Origin: Clostridia bacterium | GTDB lineage: Bacteria > Bacillota > Clostridia > UMGS1883 | Assembly (NCBI GenBank): GCA_017468215.1 | Contig: JAFUJG010000254.1 | Location: 1 to 7,243, forward strand | Direction of reading: 5' to 3' | DNA length: 7,243 bases | Shown here: positions 1-5,722 of the stretch, piece by piece | Numbering within the stretch: the stretch's first letter is position 1 | How the letters are laid out: each line of letters opens with the position of its first letter | Position numbers and translations under genes: made by a program | The notes under the pieces: generated by a model | The model's database searches: none | The model's input: the letters and a program-made list of their open reading frames with translations, nothing else | What the model was told of the DNA's origin: nothing

Positions 1-397
1 CTTCGTTGAACACTTCGATAAATTCGTTGCCGATAATCTTTCTCTTTGTTTCGGGGTCAGCTACATCCTTGAGCTTATCGAGGAAACGGTCTGTTGCATC
101 GATATAAATAAGGTTTGCATCGAGCTGATTGCGGAAAACTTCGATAACGTTTTCGCTTTCGCCCTTACGCATAAGGCCATGGTTAACGTGCACGCAAACA
201 AGCTGCTTGCCGATAGCCTTAATTAAAAGAGCTGCTACTACTGACGAATCAACACCGCCGGAGAGAGCAAGAAGCACCTTCTTATCTCCTAACTGCTTAC
301 GTGTGAACTCAACAAGCTCGTCAATATAGGCATCTGCCTGAGCCTTTGTTGTTATTCTTTCCATTGATTCGGGTCTTACATTTGAATTCCAATCCAT
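1..397 (-). CDS. guaA: GMP synthase, ATP-pyrophosphatase domain, N-terminal part (runs off the left edge)
   Basis: GMP synthase adenylates XMP and then aminates it to GMP, the last step of de novo guanine nucleotide synthesis. I translated 132 codons from the ATG at 395-397. Residues 46-52 are SGGVDSS, the PP-loop that binds ATP pyrophosphate. HGLMRKGES follows at 73-81, and the conserved RKIIG at 119-123 leads into a phenylalanine-rich helix; together these are diagnostic of GuaA rather than of NadE or other N-type ATPases. The start is well supported: AGGAGG lies 8 bases upstream (406-411). In ordinary bacterial GuaA about 190-200 residues of glutamine amidotransferase precede this domain; here nothing does, because the next gene upstream ends at 447. 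It is therefore either an ATP-pyrophosphatase-only subunit (GuaAb/GuaB-subunit type) needing a separate glutaminase or free ammonia, or a rearranged protein with the glutaminase beyond the edge. It probably shares a transcript with the cysteine synthase gene 49 bases upstream. Confidence 0.9.
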   Translation of the reverse strand, partial: MDWNSNVRPESMERITTKAQADAYIDELVEFTRKQLGDKKVLLALSGGVDSSVVAALLIKAIGKQLVCVHVNHGLMRKGESENVIEVFRNQLDANLIYIDATDRFLDKLKDVADPETKRKIIGNEFIEVFNE

Positions 398-446
398 AAT
401 CGTTTCCTCCTAATGTGTTATTTATTAAATACACTCAAAAAGGGTG

Positions 447-1373
447 CTATTCAAACAAGGGTGTCGAGAAATATCTCTCTGCGGTGTCGGGCAACACGGT
501 AACAACTGTTTTGCCCTTACCAAGCTTTTTTGCCATTTTAATTGCAGCAGCAACATTTGTGCCGGAAGATATACCGCACATGATACCTTCACGACTTGCA
601 AGCTCCTTTGCTGTGCGGATGGCTTCGTCATCGTTTATGATACATATGTCGTTGTATATTTCGGTATTTAAAATGTCGGGGATGAGCCCATCACCAATAC
701 CCATCTGGATATGTGTGCCGATGGAGCCACCGGAAAGAATTGCCGCATGCTCAGGCTCAACAGCCCAGATTTCCATATTGGGATTTTCTTTTTTGAGAGC
801 CTCGCCTATGCCTGTTATTGTTCCGCCTGTGCCTATACCCGAACAAAAGCCGTGAATAGGACCGTTTACCTGTTCAAGTATTTCCTGTGCGGTTACATTA
901 CGCTGGATTTCGGGGTTTGCAGGGTTTTCAAACTGCTGAGGCACGAAAACATTGGGGTTTTCGTCTCTCATTCTAAGTGCGGTCTGCAAGCATTCTTCAA
1001 TGCTGTCACCGATGTTGCCTGCATCGTGGATGAGAATAACCTCTGCATCGTAGTGCTCTACAAGCTTTCGTCTTTCCTCGCTGACCGAGTCAGGCATAAT
1101 GATAACTGTTTTGTAGCCTCGTACCGCACCTACCAGTGCAAGACCTATGCCCTGGTTACCGCTTGTGGGTTCCACGATAATAGTGTCCTTTGTTATTTTG
1201 CCTTCGTCTTCAGCTTTTTTTATCATGTTGAATGCAGTTCTTGTTTTGATGGAACCGCCAACATTAAGACCTTCGAATTTTACCAGAATATCGGCAGAAT
1301 CCGCATCAGCCAATCTATTAAGTTTTATAATGGGAGTATTACCCATTGCTTCCAAAATATTATTACAAATCAT
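447..1373 (-). CDS. cysK: Cysteine synthase / O-acetylserine sulfhydrylase family PLP enzyme
   Basis: Fold-type II PLP enzyme, 308 residues, the usual length for CysK/CysM, which make cysteine from an activated serine and sulfide in the cytosol. Residues in order: GGSIK at 39-43 with Lys43 as the PLP Schiff-base lysine; the substrate-carboxylate loop PTSGNQG at 69-75; the phosphate-binding loop GTGGT at 181-185; GISSG at 267-271, whose second serine (Ser270) should contact the PLP pyridine nitrogen; and LPDTAERY at 294-301. I chose the ATG at 1371-1373 because GGAGG (1379-1383) sits 5 bases before it; an ATG 13 codons further upstream has no such site. Oddities: the usual N-P-x-x-S-[VI]-K-D-R has Val for Pro and Thr for Asp (NVGGSIKTR), TSGNT is TSGNQ, and the usual IHR is IQR at 156-158. 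The donor substrate may therefore not be O-acetylserine. No serine acetyltransferase is nearby. The family is sure; the exact enzyme is less so. Confidence 0.9.
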   Translation of the reverse strand: MICNNILEAMGNTPIIKLNRLADADSADILVKFEGLNVGGSIKTRTAFNMIKKAEDEGKITKDTIIVEPTSGNQGIGLALVGAVRGYKTVIIMPDSVSEERRKLVEHYDAEVILIHDAGNIGDSIEECLQTALRMRDENPNVFVPQQFENPANPEIQRNVTAQEILEQVNGPIHGFCSGIGTGGTITGIGEALKKENPNMEIWAVEPEHAAILSGGSIGTHIQMGIGDGLIPDILNTEIYNDICIINDDEAIRTAKELASREGIMCGISSGTNVAAAIKMAKKLGKGKTVVTVLPDTAERYFSTPLFE

Positions 1374-1442
1374 TACTACCTCCGGGAAATTACTGTAATA
1401 CATATTATTCAAAACAGTTTCCCATTGTCTTTTTATTAGAAA

Positions 1443-1471
1443 ATTATAGCACAGTTTATTTTCATTTTCAA
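1443..1471 (-). promoter_or_regulatory. Sigma-A promoter of the cysteine synthase gene
   Basis: On the minus strand TTGAAA (1466-1471) is followed by a 17-base spacer and TATAAT (1443-1448). The spacer ends in TGC, giving an extended -10 (TGn). Transcription should begin near 1436, leaving a leader of about 60 bases before the ATG at 1373. It lies just after the terminator of the preceding membrane-protein gene, so it starts a new transcription unit. Confidence 0.8.
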
Positions 1472-1495
1472 TATTTTTTATTGAGAATATAAAAC

Positions 1496-1531
1496 AAAAA
1501 AAATGCAGTAAAAGGCGTTATTTTACTGCAT
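1496..1531 (-). terminator. Intrinsic terminator of the small membrane protein gene
   Basis: An 11-base perfect inverted repeat (ATGCAGTAAAA at 1503-1513, complement at 1521-1531) encloses a 7-base loop. Read on the minus strand it is followed by an uninterrupted run of U (1496-1502, extended by the stem end), so it terminates the gene that stops at 1542. A shorter T run on the other side (1531-1535) could let it work weakly in the plus direction. Confidence 0.9.
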
Positions 1532-1541
1532 TTTTGTTATA

Positions 1542-1907
1542 TTATTTTCTTTTTTTGCCGGGCTTCTTTTTCATCATGCGGTCAGTAAGTGCAAAAAGGC
1601 AATCCCACAGTGTGAAAACACCCACCGATATCACAAGGCATCCAGCTGCCGCCGCAACACCTGTAAGTGCACCGCCGCAAACGAAATAGACCAGGCCTCT
1701 TGCAACGCCTATTACAGCAAGATAAATAAGGCATGCATATATGTAGTCGTAAACCTTACCGTCGTGCACAATTGCATGAGCCATTGACAAAACAGCAAAG
1801 TACATGGGGGTTACAAGTGCACCCAAAAGCAAATCAAAGGTAATGAGCATCATTGCAAGAGCATTTGTATGCAAAACTGCAAGAGCTATAACAGTGCGAC
1901 GTGGCAC
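1542..1907 (-). CDS. Small hypothetical membrane protein with Lys-rich tail, possibly frameshifted near its N-terminus
   Basis: Not recognised. The open frame gives 121 residues from a GTG at 1905-1907. It is strongly hydrophobic, with about three membrane segments (roughly residues 5-43, which could be one or two spans, 55-78 and 80-103), and ends in a basic cytoplasmic tail, MMKKKPGKKRK at 110-120. The GTG has no ribosome binding site. A well-formed site (AGAGGTG, 1953-1959) instead serves an ATG at 1943-1945 in another frame, which reads MDKIKKFLAIPLACHVALL and then stops at 1886. Joined by a -1 shift, or by restoring one lost base, the two frames make one plausible protein: a basic start and a continuous first membrane helix. 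So the gene is either broken, missequenced or frameshifted, or it truly starts at the weak GTG. It has its own consensus promoter (1995-2023) and terminator, so it looks like a single-gene unit. Confidence 0.65.
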   Translation of the reverse strand: MPRRTVIALAVLHTNALAMMLITFDLLLGALVTPMYFAVLSMAHAIVHDGKVYDYIYACLIYLAVIGVARGLVYFVCGGALTGVAAAAGCLVISVGVFTLWDCLFALTDRMMKKKPGKKRK

Positions 1908-1945
1908 GCTAAGGGTATTGCAAGAAATTTTTTGATTTTATCCAT
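1886..1945 (-). CDS. Short SD-led reading frame, probable true N-terminus of the membrane protein
   Basis: Nineteen codons from ATG 1943-1945 to TAG at 1886-1888, preceded by a good ribosome binding site. The peptide has the basic-then-hydrophobic pattern of a membrane protein N-terminus. It overlaps the downstream frame by about 20 bases past the GTG at 1907. It is either the real start of that gene separated by a one-base frameshift, or a leader peptide coupled to it. I favour the first, since the hydrophobic stretch continues naturally in the other frame. Confidence 0.4.
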   Translation of the reverse strand: MDKIKKFLAIPLACHVALL

Positions 1946-1952
1946 AAATATA

Positions 1953-1959
1953 CACCTCT
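1953..1959 (-). promoter_or_regulatory. Ribosome binding site pointing to an ATG at 1945
   Basis: AGAGGTG on the minus strand, 7 bases before the ATG at 1943-1945. It is the only credible ribosome binding site ahead of the membrane protein gene. It serves a frame other than that of the main open reading frame, which is the chief evidence for a frameshift. Confidence 0.6.
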
Positions 1960-1960
1960 G

Positions 1961-1993
1961 AAATTAAAAAGAGTGCGGACTCTCCGCACTCTT
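1961..1993 (-). terminator. Intrinsic terminator of the M23 peptidase gene
   Basis: A perfect 11-base stem (1969-1979 with 1983-1993) around a 3-base loop, followed on the minus strand by TTTTTAATTT. It lies 26 bases after the stop codon of the peptidase. A consensus promoter for the next gene sits between that stop and this hairpin, so the same hairpin would also fall at the very start of the next transcript. Confidence 0.85.
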
Positions 1994-1994
1994 A

Positions 1995-2023
1995 ATTATA
2001 GCCTTATTTTTGACTATTGTCAA
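1995..2023 (-). promoter_or_regulatory. Perfect consensus sigma-A promoter of the small membrane protein gene
   Basis: On the minus strand TTGACA (2018-2023), exactly 17 bases, then TATAAT (1995-2000): all 12 consensus bases match with ideal spacing. The TGA stop codon of the upstream peptidase (2020-2022) lies within the -35 hexamer. The predicted start point, about 1987-1989, falls inside the first arm of the peptidase terminator hairpin, so the new RNA would begin with a stem of about 7 base pairs (the GTGCGGA arm), shorter than the 11-pair terminator stem. Confidence 0.85.
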
Positions 2024-3240
2024 CCTGCAATATATCTCATGGGGTCTACATAGTTTCCGTTATGAAGGATTTCGAAATGAAGATGAGGACCTGTTACACG
2101 GCCTGTTGAGCCTATTGTACCGATAACATCGCCTTCCTTTACGCTGTCGCCTTCCTTAACGTAGCTTGTTGTAAGGTGAGCATATGTTGTAACATAGCCG
2201 TCACCGTGGTCAATCATGATATAGTTGCCGTAACCGCTCTTTGTATCAGAGAAGGTTACCAGACCCATTGCAGGAGCATATATAGGTGTACCGGGCTTTG
2301 CTGCAATGTCGATACCGTTATGGTTTCTGCCCCAACGGCGACCATAGCCGGATGTGAAAGAACCCTCTGCAGGCCAGATAAGCGAATTTTCGTCAAGACC
2401 CGACATTTCGCCTGTACCCAGAACGGTGATTTCTTCTACAGGCTCTACCGTAACTGTTACAACAGGGTCAATATTGTGCTTTTTAACACCATTTTCATAA
2501 AATGTAATTTCTTTTTTGATGCCTCTGCCGTTAACACCCTGCTGAGTGCACATGGTAACGCCCTGAGGAATAGTGTCATCCTCTACAATTGTTTTTGCAA
2601 AAGGAATTTCTACTTCTTCTTCAACAACATCCTTGTATACAACAACAAAAAGATTGCTGTCTTCAATAAGCTGTACTGCTTCGTCAACGCTTACAAGCTC
2701 TGTAACAATGCCCTTTGCATTTACAATGCTGTAGCTTGTAAAAATTTCGGCATCTTCACGGTTAAAGCTTGCAACATAAGTTTCAACAGCCTTCTGTGCA
2801 TCAGACTTTGTCTTAAGCTTAGCTACGCTTACGCCGCCTGCTTCAATGCTGTAGCAAACCTCTTTACCGCCTGCTGCTTCCACAATGCCACGGTAAATAT
2901 CGCTGTCTGTCATTTCGTCAACGGAAGCTATTGTCATAACAAACCTAAGGTCAAAATCCAAATCGCCTCTGTTGTGCTCGGCAACATCTGTTGCCGCTTC
3001 AGTATACGCATCAAGTGCTTCCTGCTTGGAGGATATAACACCTACGTTTACATCTCCGTAATAAACATCGTAACCTAATGTATAATATTTTGTAACAAAT
3101 CCCAGTGAAGCGATGAGCATAACTGCACAAAGCACTGCGGATAAAACTCTTGCATTTATATTTTTAATTGTGTTAAAGCAATCAGTCATTACAGTTGTTA
3201 CGGATGTTTTATTATTATTTTCGTCCGTTCTTTTCTGCAT
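2020..3240 (-). CDS. Membrane-anchored M23 (LytM-type) peptidase with G5-like domain
   Basis: Zinc endopeptidase expected to cut peptide cross-links of peptidoglycan outside the membrane. 406 residues. A short cytoplasmic start (1-30, several basic residues) is followed by one membrane segment at about 31-50 with no obvious cleavage site, so it is probably a signal anchor. Residues 55-200 form a region typical of these proteins, with two helix-rich SKQEA/TKSDAQKA-like stretches. About 200-275 resembles a G5 domain, a wall-polysaccharide-binding module. The M23 domain fills 288-406: His307 and Asp311 (HNGID) and His388 (in GPHLHFE, 384-390) are the expected zinc ligands, and His355 (YAHL) and His386 the catalytic histidines. 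All are present, so it should be active. The start is supported by GAGGTG (3247-3252) 6 bases upstream. It is transcribed alone from its own promoter, divergently from the topoisomerase gene. Confidence 0.92.
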   Translation of the reverse strand: MQKRTDENNNKTSVTTVMTDCFNTIKNINARVLSAVLCAVMLIASLGFVTKYYTLGYDVYYGDVNVGVISSKQEALDAYTEAATDVAEHNRGDLDFDLRFVMTIASVDEMTDSDIYRGIVEAAGGKEVCYSIEAGGVSVAKLKTKSDAQKAVETYVASFNREDAEIFTSYSIVNAKGIVTELVSVDEAVQLIEDSNLFVVVYKDVVEEEVEIPFAKTIVEDDTIPQGVTMCTQQGVNGRGIKKEITFYENGVKKHNIDPVVTVTVEPVEEITVLGTGEMSGLDENSLIWPAEGSFTSGYGRRWGRNHNGIDIAAKPGTPIYAPAMGLVTFSDTKSGYGNYIMIDHGDGYVTTYAHLTTSYVKEGDSVKEGDVIGTIGSTGRVTGPHLHFEILHNGNYVDPMRYIAG

Positions 3241-3272
3241 TTTTTACACCTCAAATCTTTTTCACGTTACCT

Positions 3273-3300
3273 ATTATACACAAATTTTTCCGTTTGTAAA
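3273..3300 (-). promoter_or_regulatory. Sigma-A promoter of the M23 peptidase gene
   Basis: Minus strand: TTTACA (3295-3300), a 16-base spacer and TATAAT (3273-3278), with an expected start near 3266 and a leader of about 26 bases. The region upstream (3301-3350) is rich in T runs on the plus strand, i.e. A runs on this strand, which could act as an UP element. Confidence 0.75.
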
Positions 3301-3381
3301 CCCTTTTTGTAAAACTTTTTTAACATTTTCGTAATTTTTTAATTTTTGTTAACAATTTCACCTGTCTTTAAGCCCCTAAAC

Positions 3382-3410
3382 TTGACCTTAATTGGATATT
3401 ATGATACAAT
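3382..3410 (+). promoter_or_regulatory. Extended -10 sigma-A promoter of the topoisomerase gene
   Basis: TTGACC (3382-3387), a 17-base spacer ending in TGA, then TACAAT (3405-3410). This is five of six -35 bases, five of six -10 bases and a TGn extension. The start should fall near 3417, giving a leader of about 75 bases that contains the T-arm-like hairpin. It is divergent to the peptidase promoter; the two -35 elements are about 80 bases apart. Everything between them (3301-3381) is AT-rich and non-coding. Confidence 0.8.
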
Positions 3411-3442
3411 GGAGTAGTTTAAAAGGCACTGTTTTAACAAGA

Positions 3443-3477
3443 AAAGGGCATATGGGGTTCGACTCCCCTCGCCTTAT
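3443..3477 (+). other. Structured leader hairpin with a tRNA T-loop motif
   Basis: GGGG (3454-3457), TTCGACT (3458-3464), CCCC (3465-3468): a four-pair stem and seven-base loop with the exact T-arm pattern (TTCRANT closed by G-C). GCCTT (3471-3475) next to it could pair with AAGGC at 3423-3427, like the acceptor stem of a tRNA, or with AAGGGC (3444-3449) through a bulge. No D arm or anticodon arm is visible, so it is not a tRNA gene. It ends just before the ribosome binding site at 3478-3483. It may be a tRNA-gene remnant or attachment-site relic, a regulatory leader, or chance. Confidence 0.5.
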
Positions 3478-3492
3478 AAGGAGTGAAAATCC

Positions 3493-5673
3493 ATGGAAAA
3501 TGAAATCAACAAACAACCTATAACAAAAACTCTGAAAGATAATTATATGCCGTATGCCATGAGCGTTATCATCTCACGTGCAATTCCTGAGATTGACGGC
3601 TTTAAGCCTTCCCACAGAAAGCTTTTATATACAATGTATGAAATGGGGCTTTTAAAGGGCAACAGAACAAAAAGTGCCAACATTGTCGGCCAGACAATGA
3701 AATTAAACCCCCATGGCGACCAGGCTATATACGAAACCATGGTCCGTCTTACAGAAGGTCACGAAGCCCTTTTGCATCCCTTTGTTGACTCTAAGGGTAA
3801 CTTTGGTAAGCAGTACAGCCGTGATATGGCGTATGCCGCTTCACGTTACACCGAGGCAAAGCTCTCGTCAATTGCCGCAGAGGTTTTCCGTGACATTGAC
3901 AAAAACACGGTTGACTTTGTTGACAACTACGATGCAACAAAAAAAGAACCCTCCCTTCTTCCCTCGGCTTTTCCCAATATATTGGTAAACCCCAACCAGG
4001 GTATTGCGGTTGGTATGGCATCCAACATTGCATCCTTTAATTTAAGGGAAATATGCCAGGCCGCAAAGGCTCTTATGAAGGATGACAAGGCGGTTATTTC
4101 TGACTATATTACAGGACCGGACTTTTCTACAGGTGCATTTTTGCTCCGTGATGACGATGCCTTCAACCAGATTTATGAAACAGGCAGAGGCAGCATAAAG
4201 CTCCGTTCCAAATATAAATATGATAAAAAGAACAACCTTATCGAAATAACCGAGATTCCCTACTCCACATCTACCGAGGCTATTATCGACAAGCTGGCAG
4301 AGCTTATCAAGGCAGGCAAGCTTAAGGAAATAAGCGACGTAAGAGACGAAACCGATAAGACCGGTTTAAAGCTTACCATTGAATTGAAGCGCAGTACAGA
4401 CCCCGAAAAGCTTATGGTAAAGCTTTTCCGCACAACTCCGCTGGAGGAGTCCTTCAGCTGTAACTTCAATGTGCTTATTAATGGTGAGCCCAAGGTTTTG
4501 GGCGTGCGTGGTATATTGAAGCACTGGATTGAGTTCCGTATGAGCTGTACAAAACGCCGTCTTGTGTACGATGCAGAAAAGAAAGCCGCAAGGCTTCACC
4601 TGCTTTTAGGTCTCAGGGAAATATTGCTCGACATTGACAAGGCAATCGACATTGTACGCAATACCGAAGAAGACGCAATGGTTGTTCCCAACCTTATGGA
4701 AGGCTTCCATATTGATAAAATCCAGGCAGAATATGTTGCCGAAATAAAATTGCGTAACCTTAACCGTGAATATATCCTTAAGAGAATTGAGGAAATTGAT
4801 GCTCTCACAGCCGAAGTTAAAGATTTGAAAGAGGCAAGCGAAAGCACCCGCCGCATAAAGAAAATAATTTCGGACGAGCTTACTGAAATTGAGAAGAAAT
4901 ACGGCACTGACCGTAAGACAGTTCTTATGGACAACGTTGAAGATTCTGACGAGCCTGTTGTAGAGGAAGTTCCCGACTACAACGTTAAGGTATTTATGAC
5001 CAAGGAGAACTACTTCAAGAAGATTACTCTTGTTTCACTTCGTTCGGGCGGCGAGCATAAGTTCAAGGAAGGCGATGACTTAGCCTTTGAATTTGATGCA
5101 TCAAACCGTATGGATATGCTGTTCTTCTCGGATAAACAGAACGTATACAAAATGCGTCTTAATGACATTAAGGATACTAAGGCAAGCGCCATGGGCGATT
5201 ATCTGCCCAATCTTCTGAACATGGAAAGCGGCGAAAAAATTGTTTATTGTATCCCCACCCTCAGCTATGACGGTTACATGCTCTTTGCCTTCACCAACGG
5301 TAAAATAGCAAAAATCGATATGCAGGGCTATGCCACAAAGACCAACAGAAAGAGGCTTACAGGCGGTTACTCCGACAAGGCACCGCTGGCAAATGCACTC
5401 TATATCAAGGAGGATTGCCTTGTTGCCGCATATTCCGACAACGGAAAGTGCGTAGTATTCGACACTAAGGATGTTCTCACAAAAACCAGCCGAACAAGCC
5501 AGGGCATTCAGGTTATGACCCTCCGCAAGAAGGCGTCGCTCTCTCATATTGCATCGGCAGAAGGCACCCTTGGTAATCCTAAGGATTACAAGGCTCGTTC
5601 ACTTCCCTCTGCAGGCTACTTTTTAAAGGATGAAGACAGCGGCAAAAAACAGCTTACTCTGTTCTTCGAATAA
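3493..5673 (+). CDS. DNA topoisomerase type IIA, A subunit (ParC/GyrA family)
   Basis: Cuts and rejoins both DNA strands, working with an ATPase B subunit (ParE/GyrB type) that is not in this window. 726 residues, shorter than GyrA or ParC of about 800. The winged-helix breakage domain is at about 10-150, with catalytic Arg118-Tyr119 (SRYTE). Tower and coiled-coil regions follow to about 475, then an acidic linker (483-493). The C-terminal pinwheel has four recognisable blades, starting near 498, 541, 594 and 642, against five or six in well-known relatives. No GyrA box (QRRGGKG-like) is seen where blade one should carry it, so wrapping and supercoiling are unlikely, and a relaxing or decatenating role is inferred. 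At the quinolone site, the positions matching GyrA Ser83 and Asp87 are Gln77 and Glu81, and the usual HPHGD is NPHGD (72-76). The start is set by AAGGAG (3478-3483), 9 bases before the ATG. parC would be the nearest symbol, but I leave it open. Confidence 0.93.
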   Translation: MENEINKQPITKTLKDNYMPYAMSVIISRAIPEIDGFKPSHRKLLYTMYEMGLLKGNRTKSANIVGQTMKLNPHGDQAIYETMVRLTEGHEALLHPFVDSKGNFGKQYSRDMAYAASRYTEAKLSSIAAEVFRDIDKNTVDFVDNYDATKKEPSLLPSAFPNILVNPNQGIAVGMASNIASFNLREICQAAKALMKDDKAVISDYITGPDFSTGAFLLRDDDAFNQIYETGRGSIKLRSKYKYDKKNNLIEITEIPYSTSTEAIIDKLAELIKAGKLKEISDVRDETDKTGLKLTIELKRSTDPEKLMVKLFRTTPLEESFSCNFNVLINGEPKVLGVRGILKHWIEFRMSCTKRRLVYDAEKKAARLHLLLGLREILLDIDKAIDIVRNTEEDAMVVPNLMEGFHIDKIQAEYVAEIKLRNLNREYILKRIEEIDALTAEVKDLKEASESTRRIKKIISDELTEIEKKYGTDRKTVLMDNVEDSDEPVVEEVPDYNVKVFMTKENYFKKITLVSLRSGGEHKFKEGDDLAFEFDASNRMDMLFFSDKQNVYKMRLNDIKDTKASAMGDYLPNLLNMESGEKIVYCIPTLSYDGYMLFAFTNGKIAKIDMQGYATKTNRKRLTGGYSDKAPLANALYIKEDCLVAAYSDNGKCVVFDTKDVLTKTSRTSQGIQVMTLRKKASLSHIASAEGTLGNPKDYKARSLPSAGYFLKDEDSGKKQLTLFFE

Positions 5674-5680
5674 TTATGTA

Positions 5681-5699
5681 GGGCGACCTGTGGTCGCCC
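5681..5699. repeat. GC-rich palindromic hairpin in the topoisomerase-aldolase gap
   Basis: GGGCGACC (5681-5688), three bases, GGTCGCCC (5692-5699): a perfect 8-pair stem in an otherwise A/T-rich 49-base gap. From memory, palindromes of this GGGCGACC/GGTCGCCC kind are dispersed between genes in many clostridial genomes; this window has only one copy, so its repeat status is inferred. It is followed by ACTTTTG, a poor U-tract, so it could attenuate transcription or shield the 3' end of the topoisomerase message rather than fully terminate. Confidence 0.6.
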
Positions 5700-5722
5700 A
5701 CTTTTGTATAAGGAGATTATCT

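Noticed and set aside
398..446. AU-rich hairpin between cysteine synthase and GMP synthase (GTGTATTT/AAATAACAC) as a terminator or riboswitch
   Set aside because: About eight weak pairs with a bulge and no U-tract. The gap is too short for a purine riboswitch. Most likely just an A/T-rich intercistronic spacer.
415..1439. Long plus-strand open frames opposite the cysteine synthase gene
   Set aside because: They mirror the codons of a protein with a complete catalytic motif set. No ribosome binding site or recognisable domain is found.
2176..3078. 300-residue plus-strand open frame, rich in Cys and Asn
   Set aside because: It is antisense to the M23 peptidase, with an implausible composition and no start signals. 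The peptidase frame has all its zinc ligands.
3420..3478. A complete tRNA or tmRNA gene before the topoisomerase
   Set aside because: Only the T-arm pattern is present. There is no D arm, anticodon arm or CCA end, and the acceptor-like pairing is imperfect and too close.
5630..5722. Upstream ATG that would add 31 residues to the threonine aldolase
   Set aside because: The extension overlaps the topoisomerase end and reads through the palindromic hairpin. A strong ribosome binding site precedes the ATG at 5723, and homologues begin near that point.
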